Source: Candidatus Cloacimonadota bacterium (GTDB lineage Bacteria; Cloacimonadota; Cloacimonadia; Cloacimonadales; Cloacimonadaceae). From it: a DNA stretch of 8,685 nt. The stretch's first letter is position 1; the number at the start of each line of letters is the position of its first letter. The stretch covers positions 1 to 8,685 of the forward strand of contig JALNXT010000039.1 of the NCBI GenBank assembly GCA_023230245.1, written 5' to 3'. The position numbers and the translations under genes are program-made. The notes beneath the pieces were generated by a model. That model had not been told where the DNA came from. It worked only from the letters and a program-made list of their open reading frames with translations, and searched no databases. Below, piece by piece: positions 1 through 6,665 of this stretch.

Positions 1-294
1 TATATATCTACAAAAGCCGAGCTTACTTTGGGTCATGATGCTGGCTCTATAGTGATAGACGAAGTGTGCGGTTTTTTTGTGGCGGTGATGTTTTTGCCCA
101 AGACTTATCTTATTGGGGTGTATGCCTTTCTCTTTTTCAGAGTGTTCGATATAGCCAAACCTTTTCCCATCTCGCGTTCCCAAAACTTGCCCAAGGGTTG
201 GGGCGTGGTGGTTGACGATATATTGGCTGGGTTATTTGCCAATGTGCTAATCCAGATTATAATTAGAATCTATCCAAAGTTCTTTGGATTATAG
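1..294 (+). CDS. pgpA: Phosphatidylglycerophosphatase A, C-terminal part (5' end outside window)
   Basis: PgpA removes the phosphate from phosphatidylglycerophosphate to give phosphatidylglycerol, at the cytoplasmic membrane. The reading frame is open from base 1, so the gene is cut by the window edge and about 97 C-terminal residues are seen. They follow the PgpA family closely: GHDAGSIVIDEVCGF matches the conserved HDxGSIVxDExxG block that carries the acidic catalytic residues. It is followed by FRVFDIAKPFPI (family FRxxDxxKPxPI) and then GWGVVVDDILAG, the second conserved acidic motif (DDxxAG). Hydrophobic stretches between these motifs fit the family's membrane helices. A TTG at 28 could be mistaken for a start, but the family continues well upstream of the HDxGS block, so the true start lies outside. 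The stop is 8 bases before yajC, which suggests co-transcription. Identity is secure; only the N-terminus is missing. Confidence 0.93.
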   Translation, partial: YISTKAELTLGHDAGSIVIDEVCGFFVAVMFLPKTYLIGVYAFLFFRVFDIAKPFPISRSQNLPKGWGVVVDDILAGLFANVLIQIIIRIYPKFFGL

Positions 295-302
295 GAGAAA
301 AA

Positions 303-647
303 ATGCCATATATACTATTACAAGCTACCGCTGCCGCACCTGCCGCTCAAGGTGGTTTTGGTGGAAGTACCATGATTTTCATGGTTGCCATGTTCGCAAT
401 TCTATACTTTCTGATGATCCGACCTCAGCAAAAGCGTGCCAAAGAGTTGCAAAAGATGTTGGAATCCCTGCAAGTGAACGATAAAGTGCTCACTTCTTCC
501 GGTATTTACGGTAGAGTAGTATCTTTAAAGCCCGATAAAGGCATCGTGGTTGTGGAAATAGACGAAACCAACAAGGTTCGGGTGGAATTTCAGAAAAGCG
601 CCATCGTTACGATTCTAAACATTGTGGATACTGCTACTGCAAAATGA
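303..647 (+). CDS. yajC: Sec translocon accessory protein YajC
   Basis: YajC is a small single-span inner-membrane protein that associates with SecDF and the SecYEG translocon. This 114-residue protein has the usual size and layout: a short Ala/Gly-rich N-terminus, one membrane helix at about residues 22-39, then the hallmark RPQQKRAKE (40-48) and a cytoplasmic domain with the family's VxTSSGIYGxV and EIDETNKVRVEFQKSAI segments (about residues 60-105). The ATG at 303 is supported by AGGAG at 293-297, which overlaps the pgpA stop. The last four bases overlap the start of def (ATGA), implying translational coupling. In many bacteria yajC sits beside secD/secF or tgt; here its partners are pgpA and the deformylation genes. 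No secD or secF lies in the window. Identity is strong from sequence alone. Confidence 0.95.
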   Translation: MPYILLQATAAAPAAQGGFGGSTMIFMVAMFAILYFLMIRPQQKRAKELQKMLESLQVNDKVLTSSGIYGRVVSLKPDKGIVVVEIDETNKVRVEFQKSAIVTILNIVDTATAK

Positions 648-1201
648 AACCCAGACTATTACCCGTCCGTCTCTATGGCGATAACATCTTACGAACCAAG
701 CTTAGCGAATGTGATGTAAACGATCCCGCTTTACATGAGTTTATTAGCGATCTTTCTTTCACGATGTATGAGCGCGATGGAGTGGGACTTGCTGCAAATC
801 AGGTGGGCTCGCATTTTCGGGTGTTTGTAATAGATCCCGATTGGGCGCGTGAAGATATAGAGCCTAATCCCATTGTGATGATAAACCCTGTAATAGAAAG
901 CCGCGAAGGTGAGGCGGATAATGAGGAAGGTTGCATCAGCCTTCCCGGTATCTTTGCCAATGTCCACCGCGCAGTAAAGATTAGCTATTCATACACAGAC
1001 CCACAAGGGAACAGGATTCAGGAAACAGCAGAAGGCTTTAAAGCAGTGGTTATTCAGCATGAATACGACCATTTGGAAGGCTTTGTCTTCACGGATAGAG
1101 TGGGTACTCTTGCCAAGCTTAGGCTTAAGCGCAGGCTGAATGAAATAGCTGCAACAGCAGTGGACGGAATTAATATAATGGAGGGTTTCCCAGATGATTA
1201 A
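644..1201 (+). CDS. def: Peptide deformylase
   Basis: Peptide deformylase removes the formyl group from the N-terminal formyl-methionine of nascent proteins at the ribosome. All three family motifs are intact: GVGLAANQ (residues 46-53, motif GxGLAAxQ), EGCIS (95-99) and QHEYDH (138-143). By family knowledge C97, H139 and H143 bind the catalytic metal (Fe2+ in vivo) and E140 is the general base. At 185 residues it has normal full length, with a charged C-terminal helix (about 155-170, AKLRLKRRLNEIA). The start codon overlaps the yajC stop by four bases and no good Shine-Dalgarno is visible, so expression probably depends on translation of yajC. Its 3' end overlaps fmt by 8 bases. The pairing with fmt is functional: Fmt adds the formyl group and Def takes it off. 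Confidence 0.97.
   Translation: MKPRLLPVRLYGDNILRTKLSECDVNDPALHEFISDLSFTMYERDGVGLAANQVGSHFRVFVIDPDWAREDIEPNPIVMINPVIESREGEADNEEGCISLPGIFANVHRAVKISYSYTDPQGNRIQETAEGFKAVVIQHEYDHLEGFVFTDRVGTLAKLRLKRRLNEIAATAVDGINIMEGFPDD
1180..1185 (+). promoter_or_regulatory. Shine-Dalgarno of fmt inside def
   Basis: GGAGGG lies 8 bases before the ATG at 1194, within the last codons of def. It fixes the fmt start although the two genes overlap, and shows that fmt can recruit ribosomes itself as well as being coupled to def. Confidence 0.7.
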
Positions 1202-2132
1202 AAGCGTGTTTATTGGCTCATCCGCCTATGGTTTGCCAGCCCTGGATTTAATGTGCAAAAATGGTTTGGCTCCTCAGGTGGTGATTAGCCAGCCCGATAA
1301 ACCTGCCGGGAGAAACCTGAAAAGCGTTCCCACCCCCATAGCTGCATACGCTATTGCACACGGGCTTACTTTGTTTAATCCAGATAACATCAACGACGAT
1401 TTCAGCTACAGCCTGATCGCCTCTTCCATGCCAGATATCCTGATAACTGCCTCGTACGGAGGTTATATCGGCAAGGAATTGCGCAACCTGGCACGCTATA
1501 AATCCATCAATCTCCACCCCTCCCTGTTGCCCAAGTATCGTGGTGCCAGCCCCATTCAAAGTGCAATTCTAAATGGTGAAACGATTACAGGAACCACTAT
1601 CTATCGCCTCATTGCCGCCTTGGATGCGGGACCCATCATCGCCCAGCAAAGCTTGGAGATCCAGCAGAACGAGAATTATAGCAGCTTGCATGATAGATTG
1701 GCAGAGCAGGCAGCATCCATGCTGTTAAAACTGTTACAATCTTTAGATACCATCAAGGCATCAGAGACGGCGCAAGTGCATAACCAAGCCAGTTTATGCC
1801 CGAAGTTTGATTGTTCCTTGTGTAACATTTCCTGGCATTTACCCGCCGAAACCGTAAATAACAAAATCAGAGCTTTTTCTTACCATCCCGGAGCTTGGTG
1901 CTATTTCCGTAAAGCCAAGCTCAAAATCCTTCAGGCAGAGCCAATTGACGAATTACCAGAAGGGCTTTGCGGCAATATTGCCAAAATCATTAAAAACACC
2001 GGTTTTACCGTTAACTGCATGGATAAACAACTCTTAATCCGCCAAGTGCAGGCCGAAGGTAAGAAGATCATGGATGCTGCGGCATTTGCCAACGGTGCCC
2101 GTCTAAATACCGGTGAAGAACTTTGGATGTGA
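1194..2132 (+). CDS. fmt: Methionyl-tRNA formyltransferase
   Basis: Fmt transfers the formyl group of 10-formyltetrahydrofolate to Met-tRNA(fMet) in the cytoplasm, producing the initiator tRNA for translation. The 312-residue length is typical. The N-terminal Rossmann-type formyltransferase domain (about 1-190) shows QPDKPAGRN (33-41), the core INLHPSLLPKYRGASPIQ (105-122) and LDAGPI (143-148). By family knowledge the catalytic residues are N106, H108 and D144, all present. The C-terminal tRNA-binding OB-type domain (about 205-312) contains the usual IRAFSYHPGAWCYF segment (225-238). The ATG at 1194 overlaps def by 8 bases and has a GGAGGG ribosome site at 1180-1185. The stop at 2130-2132 lies 5 bases before the likely start of the next gene. 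No missing residue or frameshift was seen. Confidence 0.96.
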   Translation: MIKSVFIGSSAYGLPALDLMCKNGLAPQVVISQPDKPAGRNLKSVPTPIAAYAIAHGLTLFNPDNINDDFSYSLIASSMPDILITASYGGYIGKELRNLARYKSINLHPSLLPKYRGASPIQSAILNGETITGTTIYRLIAALDAGPIIAQQSLEIQQNENYSSLHDRLAEQAASMLLKLLQSLDTIKASETAQVHNQASLCPKFDCSLCNISWHLPAETVNNKIRAFSYHPGAWCYFRKAKLKILQAEPIDELPEGLCGNIAKIIKNTGFTVNCMDKQLLIRQVQAEGKKIMDAAAFANGARLNTGEELWM

Positions 2133-2137
2133 CAAAA

Positions 2138-2887
2138 ATGAAAGAACATTATCTTGCCGTGATTAAATTCCCCATGTTAGTAAGCCTATCGCTGATTATA
2201 CTCAGCATAGTTTTCTTTTCCCTGGCTTTAAGTAACTACCATCATCTGGGGCTATCGGCCATGCAGACAGTATTGTTTACTTTTATGTTTATTGTCCTAA
2301 CGGTATTGGTAAGCACCTGGATTTTGATTTTGATGAGCACTCATCAAAAGATCAAACCACATAGTTTGAGGCTATATACCACCTGGATGCTGTTCAACAT
2401 CTATTTCTACCTTGCCAAGTGGCTGGGGAAAGTCTTCATGGTGAAGAAAAGCACCTTACAGGAATCTTTTCTGAACTTTAACAACGAGATTATCCTCAGC
2501 AATTTTATGGGCATCCACAGCAAGAATATCCTGCTGCTGCTCCCTCACTGCCTGCAAAATTCCGAATGCAAGATTCGCATCACCAGCGATGTTATCGAAT
2601 GTGCGGAATGTGGGAAATGCGATATTGCCAAGGTGAAAGGTGTCGTGGACAAATATCAGGTGAATGCTGCGGTGGCAACTGGTGGCTCATTAGCTCGCAA
2701 GCTGATCAAGGATAATCGCCCTGATGTGATTATCGCGGTTGCCTGCCATCGTGATCTTACCGATGGAGTGCGGGATAGCTGGCGTTTCCCTGTATATGCC
2801 GTGCTAAATGAACGCCCCAACGGTCCCTGTTTCGAAACCACCGTCAGCGTATCCACTATCGAATTTGCCATCAAGAAGTTCATATAA
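2138..2887 (+). CDS. DUF116 family membrane protein
   Basis: This 249-residue protein of unknown function has the DUF116 signature. Two hydrophobic helices (about residues 11-33 and 44-66), perhaps a third (about 82-99), anchor it in the cytoplasmic membrane. The soluble part (about 128-249) holds LLPHCLQ (134-140), IECAECGKC (153-161), VATGGSLARKLI (179-190), VACHRDL (201-207) and NERPNGPC (224-231). Cysteines at 138, 144, 155, 158, 161, 203 and 231 suggest metal or Fe-S binding; this is inference, since no DUF116 activity is known to me. I chose the ATG at 2138; TTG 2123 and GTG 2129 are in frame upstream but overlap fmt and have no better ribosome site. From memory, DUF116 genes sit beside fmt in other lineages, notably clostridia, hinting at a link with formyl-methionine metabolism or at an old conserved operon. 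A 12-base gap leads to the protease gene. Confidence 0.85.
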   Translation: MKEHYLAVIKFPMLVSLSLIILSIVFFSLALSNYHHLGLSAMQTVLFTFMFIVLTVLVSTWILILMSTHQKIKPHSLRLYTTWMLFNIYFYLAKWLGKVFMVKKSTLQESFLNFNNEIILSNFMGIHSKNILLLLPHCLQNSECKIRITSDVIECAECGKCDIAKVKGVVDKYQVNAAVATGGSLARKLIKDNRPDVIIAVACHRDLTDGVRDSWRFPVYAVLNERPNGPCFETTVSVSTIEFAIKKFI

Positions 2888-2888
2888 A

Positions 2889-2894
2889 GAGGAG
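2889..2894 (+). promoter_or_regulatory. Shine-Dalgarno that fixes a TTG start
   Basis: GAGGAG (within AAAGAGGAG) ends 5 bases before the TTG at 2900. This strong site supports the rare TTG codon as the real start of the protease gene. The residues that follow form a good membrane anchor, which also supports it. Confidence 0.7.
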
Positions 2895-2899
2895 ATATC

Positions 2900-3733
2900 T
2901 TGAAAATCGGATGCTTTGGACTAATCCTCATTATCCTGCTTAATGCCGGCATATCTATTGCCCTGATTAATCATTTTAGTGACCGCCCTGCCAACATAAA
3001 AGACATGTTCACCGAGAGCAAAATGCCAGGCAAAAAAGCTGATATGATATCCCGCGAAAACTCTATTACCCGTGCAGCCAGCATGGTGGAACCAGCCGTG
3101 GTGAGCGTGAACGTGATGAAAACAGAAATCGTGCGGGTGGGCAATCCCTTTGGCTTTGGTTTCTTCGATTTCTTTGGCACCACCCCTATGCAAAGACAGG
3201 TACAATCCATCGGCAGCGGCGTAATCTACGATCCAGAGGGATATATTGTCACCAATGCCCATGTGGTAAGTGGCGCTTCTAAAATTAAAGTGGTATTGCC
3301 AGATAAACGCGAGTTTGATGCTGGGATCATTGGTATAGACCAAGTTCACGACATTGCCAAAATTAAGATTAGCGGAAACAAGCTGCCCTATGCCAAGTTG
3401 GGAAATTCCAGCGATCTTATTATTGGCGAGTGGTCAATTGCCTTGGGTAATCCCTATGGCTTCCTGATGAACGATTCCAAGCCCAGTGTTTCGGTGGGGG
3501 TTATCTCTGCCTTAAACCGTTCTTTCGCGCCTCGCGCCGATAAACACGTTTATAAAAACATGATCCAAACTGATGCAGCGGTTAATCCCGGCAACAGCGG
3601 TGGTCCTCTGGCAAACATAAACGGCGAAGTAATTGGCATCAATACCTTTATCTTTTCCGAAAACGGCGGTAATGTGGGGATTGGCTTTGCCATCCCGGCA
3701 AATACCGTAAAAGCCATTCTGGCGCAAATGTAA
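2900..3733 (+). CDS. Membrane-anchored trypsin-like serine protease (HtrA/Deg type, no PDZ domain)
   Basis: This S1C-type serine protease probably acts outside the cytoplasmic membrane in envelope protein quality control. A hydrophobic segment at about residues 6-24 looks like an uncleaved signal anchor. The chymotrypsin-fold domain (about 55-277) carries the full triad by family motifs: H121 in VTNAHVV, D151 in VHDIAKIKI and S233 in GNSGGPL, with SIGSGVIYDPEGYIVTN (103-119) and ALGNPYG (181-187) typical of HtrA/DegP. A phenylalanine- and glycine-rich stretch at 82-93 lies where Deg proteases carry the LA loop. The protein stops right after GIGFAIPANTVKAILAQM, where HtrA proteins normally continue into one or two PDZ domains. 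At 277 residues it is therefore a PDZ-less form, and no PDZ coding follows in any frame before the next gene. The start is TTG, supported by GAGGAG at 2889-2894. It is probably the last gene of the cluster. Confidence 0.9.
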   Translation: MKIGCFGLILIILLNAGISIALINHFSDRPANIKDMFTESKMPGKKADMISRENSITRAASMVEPAVVSVNVMKTEIVRVGNPFGFGFFDFFGTTPMQRQVQSIGSGVIYDPEGYIVTNAHVVSGASKIKVVLPDKREFDAGIIGIDQVHDIAKIKISGNKLPYAKLGNSSDLIIGEWSIALGNPYGFLMNDSKPSVSVGVISALNRSFAPRADKHVYKNMIQTDAAVNPGNSGGPLANINGEVIGINTFIFSENGGNVGIGFAIPANTVKAILAQM

Positions 3734-3754
3734 TCATAAATGACACTTACGCCT

Positions 3755-3867
3755 TCCCTGTTTATCCGAACCCTTGTCGATACTGGATTGAAGGGGCTTT
3801 GATCGGGTTGCATCCCGATCAGATCCCGATCAGATCCCGATCGGCTCAGTTTCGGATAAGCAAGGGA
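3755..3867. repeat. Long imperfect inverted repeat between the protease and phosphoesterase genes
   Basis: The left arm TCCCTGTTTATCCGAA (3755-3770) is the near reverse complement of TTCGGATAAGCAAGGGA (3851-3867), differing by one inserted base and one mismatch. The arms enclose about 80 bases that contain further self-complementary sequence. In RNA this could form a long branched hairpin. There is no run of T after the right arm, so a classic intrinsic terminator is not supported, though the structure could still mark the end of the upstream operon or protect its mRNA. Confidence 0.6.
3801..3844. repeat. GATC-rich hairpin and three 11-bp tandem units
   Basis: GATCGGG (3801-3807) pairs perfectly with CCCGATC (3814-3820) across a 6-base loop. 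The right arm is then repeated: units of ATCCCGATCAG at 3812-3822 and 3823-3833, and ATCCCGATCGG at 3834-3844, so one left arm can pair with any of three right arms. Six GATC sites fall within 42 bases. The stretch lies 57 to 100 bases before the start of the 906-residue surface-type protein gene. Confidence 0.75.
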
Positions 3868-3900
3868 AATGCACAGAAATTTTATGAAAGAAGTTAGATT

Positions 3901-6621
3901 ATGAAGAAGCTGCTGTTTATCACCCTGCTTGTCCTGTGTACTACTCTTGGTTTGTACGCTCAAAGCGTGCTTAGCTGTTATGACATCCAATATAACCCCA
4001 TTGGCGATGGTCTTTCGCCCTATGCCACCCAGATCGTTACTGTGCAAGGTATCGTGGTTGGTGGACGCTTTTACTCTGGTACTGGGGCAAACAATTATGG
4101 CTTCTTTATCAGTGACCCAGAGGGTGGAGCTTGGAGCGGTTTGTTTATATATAACCAACAGCATCAGCCAACCGAGGGTGATCTGGTGAAAGTAACGGGC
4201 ACGGTAACAGAATATTACAACTTTACCGAGATAACCTCGGTGTCGGCATATCAGCTTATCAGCCAAAACAATGCCGTGCCGGAAGCTGCGCTGATAACTA
4301 CCGCCACTTTAAGTAATTCCAGCCAGGCAGAACAGTGGGAAAGTGTGCTGGTGAAAATCCAGAATGCAAGTGTGGTTTCTGCTCCCAGCGCCTACCAAGA
4401 GTTTAGTGTAACCGATGGCAGCGGGTCTTGCCAGATAGATAACCAATTCTTTACTCCGGGGCACACCTGGCAAAATATCGCGGTCGGAGTGTCTTTTGCT
4501 GAGATCACGGGTATAGTGGATTACACATATTCACTCTATGGGCTAAATCCGCGCTCCCTTGCCGATATGCAAAGCGGAAGTTCAAACCTTACTCTCACCC
4601 TGCCCGATGTAACGGTTGGCTTGCACAGCCCCCTTATGGTGCCTTTAAATGCCATTGGTATCGATGCCACCGATAACTATCAAAGTTATCAGCTAACCCT
4701 GAACTATAATCCCAATGTGCTGTCCTATCAATCTGTGGATAATAGCGGAACTTTATCCCAAACAGGAACCGTGAATGTGAGCCAAAATACCGGTTCTCTG
4801 GGCATCAGCTATAGCGGTAACTCCACCCTTAGCGGGCAAGGTGTATTGATCAAGCTGAATTTCATGGCAAATAACACAGGCGTCTCGGTGCTAAACCTTA
4901 GCTCTGTGTCTTTCGGTGCAGATGATATCCAGAGCTTGATAAATGGCAGCGTAACCGTAAACTCCAATTACAACACTATCGGCGATACTTTAACGGTGAT
5001 TCAAAGACCTATTCTCAATATCCCTGCCATCCAGATTCCTGGAGAGACGCTGGCGATCACTTGCGTGGCACCGTCCACCACCACGGGCTTTAACGCCTGG
5101 CTGCTGCATGGCAGTAAAAGAATCAGTATGCCTGTAACCAGCAGTAATTGGCAAACAACGCCCGACCGCTGGGAATTGCAAGCAACCGTTCCTCAAGTGC
5201 CGGTGTTTGAGCTTTATGATCTGGAGATTAATGCCAATGGCGGGATTCATGATATCAGCCAGAACGCCGTGCAGGTGCTCCCTTCCCGCAAGAGCAGCTA
5301 TTATTTTGTGCAAATAACCGATCTGCATATGCCCACCATAATCAGGTATCCCGATGCAGGTTTTGATACAGATTCAACCGCAGTGGTAGATTACCGGGCA
5401 GTGATGGAAGATATCAATCTTATCCGTCCGGAGTTTGTTTTGATCACCGGAGATTTGGTGGATGAAGGTGAATTGGAAAACTTTAGCGATCAATACTGGT
5501 ATGGATGGGTGCAGCGTGAATTATCCGAAATGGAAGTGCCCGTTTATGTTGTGGCAGGTAATCACGATATTGGCGGCTGGAATTCCACTCCCCCTCCCGC
5601 AGGTAGTTCCCGGCGTAATTGGTGGAGATACTTTGGCTGGAAATGGCTGGATAACGCCAGTACTTCCTGGCCTTATCATACGCAAGATTACTATTTTACC
5701 TATGGAAACACTGCATTTATCGGCTTGGAAGCATATAATAACTATGAAAACTGGCGCAGCAATATCTATGGCAGCGATAGCTTTACCAGCCAGCAGTTAG
5801 CCTGGCTTAATAATACCGTGAATGCGTTTCCGGGATACACTAAAGTGCTGTTTCACCACTACGACTTTCAAACTCAGCTAAACCTTGGTGCTTTGGGGAT
5901 AGATATGGCGCTTTGGGGGCATATCCACAGCAATAGTGGCTCGATCTATAGTTCTCCCTATGATCTTGGTACCAAATGCACTTGTAATGGCGGCAGAGCG
6001 TATCGGGTAATTAAGGTTAATAATGACCAATTAACCCCGCTTAACACTATCTACGCCGGTGCCAATGGAAGCAATATCTCAGTAAGCTATTCACCTTCCA
6101 ATTATGCTGTGGCAGATACCGTTAGCGCCGTGATTGTTAATAACCAATCCATGGGCTTTGAGAATAGCTTAATTAAATTCAATATGCCCTTGGGGAACTC
6201 AAGCTACACGGTAACGGGCGGTGAATTGGAACAAATTGATCGCAGTGGTATCTTCAACGTTTGCTATGTAAGAGTGAATCTGCTGCCCAGTGTGTCGCGC
6301 ACCGTAACCATAAAAGTTTCCGGCGTTAGTAATAGTGATTTAATCGCCGTGCCCAGCCCAATACGCATCACCTCCTGCTATCCCAATCCCATGGTAAACA
6401 GCTCAGAGATAGAGATTATGAGCGATAAAACAAGCCACGGCAGCACTCTGGAAGTGTATAACCTGAAGGGACAGAAGGTGCAGGATATTAGCCTTCCAAA
6501 TCTCGTTACAGGTGTCAATCGCATCGCCTTTAACCCCACAACGGGACTGGCAAGCGGGATTTATTATCTGAAGATATCTGGGAGCCTGGACAAGCCATAC
6601 CGCTTTGTGATAGTTAAATAA
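3901..6621 (+). CDS. Exported multidomain metallophosphoesterase with cohesin-like domain and T9SS-like C-terminal sorting domain
   Basis: This 906-residue protein is probably secreted or surface-attached. Residues 1-20 form a signal peptide (charged MKK, hydrophobic core, likely cleavage after LYA). Residues 40-225 look like two successive OB-type beta segments (TVQGIVV...GDLVKVTGTV, then VLVKIQNASVV...FAEITGIVDY). About 234-355 resembles a cohesin domain (DVTVGLHSPLMVPLNA, LTLNYNPNVLSYQSV). About 365-462 is Ig-like. The calcineurin-type phosphoesterase domain (about 466-705) is complete: D474/H476 (ITDLH), D518 (TGDLVD), N554/H555/D556 (GNHD), H652/H653 and H674/H676 (GHIH), a two-metal centre by family knowledge. 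A beta-rich region follows, then a tail (about 822-906) with CYPNP, VYNLKGQKV and GIYYLKISG, typical of T9SS type A sorting domains. The substrate is unknown; phosphate esters or nucleotides are possible. The ATG at 3901 has a weak purine-rich AAAGAAG at 3886-3892. Confidence 0.88.
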   Translation: MKKLLFITLLVLCTTLGLYAQSVLSCYDIQYNPIGDGLSPYATQIVTVQGIVVGGRFYSGTGANNYGFFISDPEGGAWSGLFIYNQQHQPTEGDLVKVTGTVTEYYNFTEITSVSAYQLISQNNAVPEAALITTATLSNSSQAEQWESVLVKIQNASVVSAPSAYQEFSVTDGSGSCQIDNQFFTPGHTWQNIAVGVSFAEITGIVDYTYSLYGLNPRSLADMQSGSSNLTLTLPDVTVGLHSPLMVPLNAIGIDATDNYQSYQLTLNYNPNVLSYQSVDNSGTLSQTGTVNVSQNTGSLGISYSGNSTLSGQGVLIKLNFMANNTGVSVLNLSSVSFGADDIQSLINGSVTVNSNYNTIGDTLTVIQRPILNIPAIQIPGETLAITCVAPSTTTGFNAWLLHGSKRISMPVTSSNWQTTPDRWELQATVPQVPVFELYDLEINANGGIHDISQNAVQVLPSRKSSYYFVQITDLHMPTIIRYPDAGFDTDSTAVVDYRAVMEDINLIRPEFVLITGDLVDEGELENFSDQYWYGWVQRELSEMEVPVYVVAGNHDIGGWNSTPPPAGSSRRNWWRYFGWKWLDNASTSWPYHTQDYYFTYGNTAFIGLEAYNNYENWRSNIYGSDSFTSQQLAWLNNTVNAFPGYTKVLFHHYDFQTQLNLGALGIDMALWGHIHSNSGSIYSSPYDLGTKCTCNGGRAYRVIKVNNDQLTPLNTIYAGANGSNISVSYSPSNYAVADTVSAVIVNNQSMGFENSLIKFNMPLGNSSYTVTGGELEQIDRSGIFNVCYVRVNLLPSVSRTVTIKVSGVSNSDLIAVPSPIRITSCYPNPMVNSSEIEIMSDKTSHGSTLEVYNLKGQKVQDISLPNLVTGVNRIAFNPTTGLASGIYYLKISGSLDKPYRFVIVK

Positions 6622-6629
6622 GCTAATTA

Positions 6630-6652
6630 TAAACTGTTACACCAGCAGTTTA
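6630..6652 (+). promoter_or_regulatory. Hairpin just upstream of the radical SAM ribosome site
   Basis: TAAACTG (6630-6636) and CAGTTTA (6646-6652) form a perfect 7-bp stem with a 9-base loop, starting 8 bases after the phosphoesterase stop and ending 4 bases before GGAGG (6657-6661). There is no T tract, so it is not a standard terminator. It could space or modulate translation of the radical SAM gene, or stabilise an mRNA end. The function is inferred only. Confidence 0.45.
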
Positions 6653-6665
6653 GGATGGAGGAATA

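Noticed and set aside
28..294. TTG at 28 as the start of a complete small protein
   Set aside because: The frame is open from base 1 and the PgpA family continues upstream of the conserved block, so the gene is cut by the window edge.
2921..3349. Minus-strand open frame of 142 codons inside the protease gene
   Set aside because: It is the shadow of a gene with a complete catalytic triad, and its product is unlike any family I recognise.
3801..3867. Intrinsic transcription terminator after the protease gene
   Set aside because: Stems are present but no T-rich tract follows, so only an inverted repeat is reported.
3734..3900. Frameshifted PDZ domain after the protease
   Set aside because: The spacer is only 167 bases, mostly repeats, with no PDZ-like sequence in any frame.
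3901..3960. Lipoprotein signal in the phosphoesterase N-terminus
   Set aside because: The cysteine at residue 13 lies inside the hydrophobic core without a lipobox, so a normal signal peptide is more likely.
3550..4266. Minus-strand open frame of 238 codons across the protease end and the phosphoesterase start
   Set aside because: It lies opposite two well-supported genes and spans the repeat spacer, and its translation shows no family motif.
5462..5800. Plus-strand 112-codon frame inside the phosphoesterase gene
   Set aside because: It is an alternative frame of the conserved metallophosphoesterase domain, with no ribosome site or recognisable domain.
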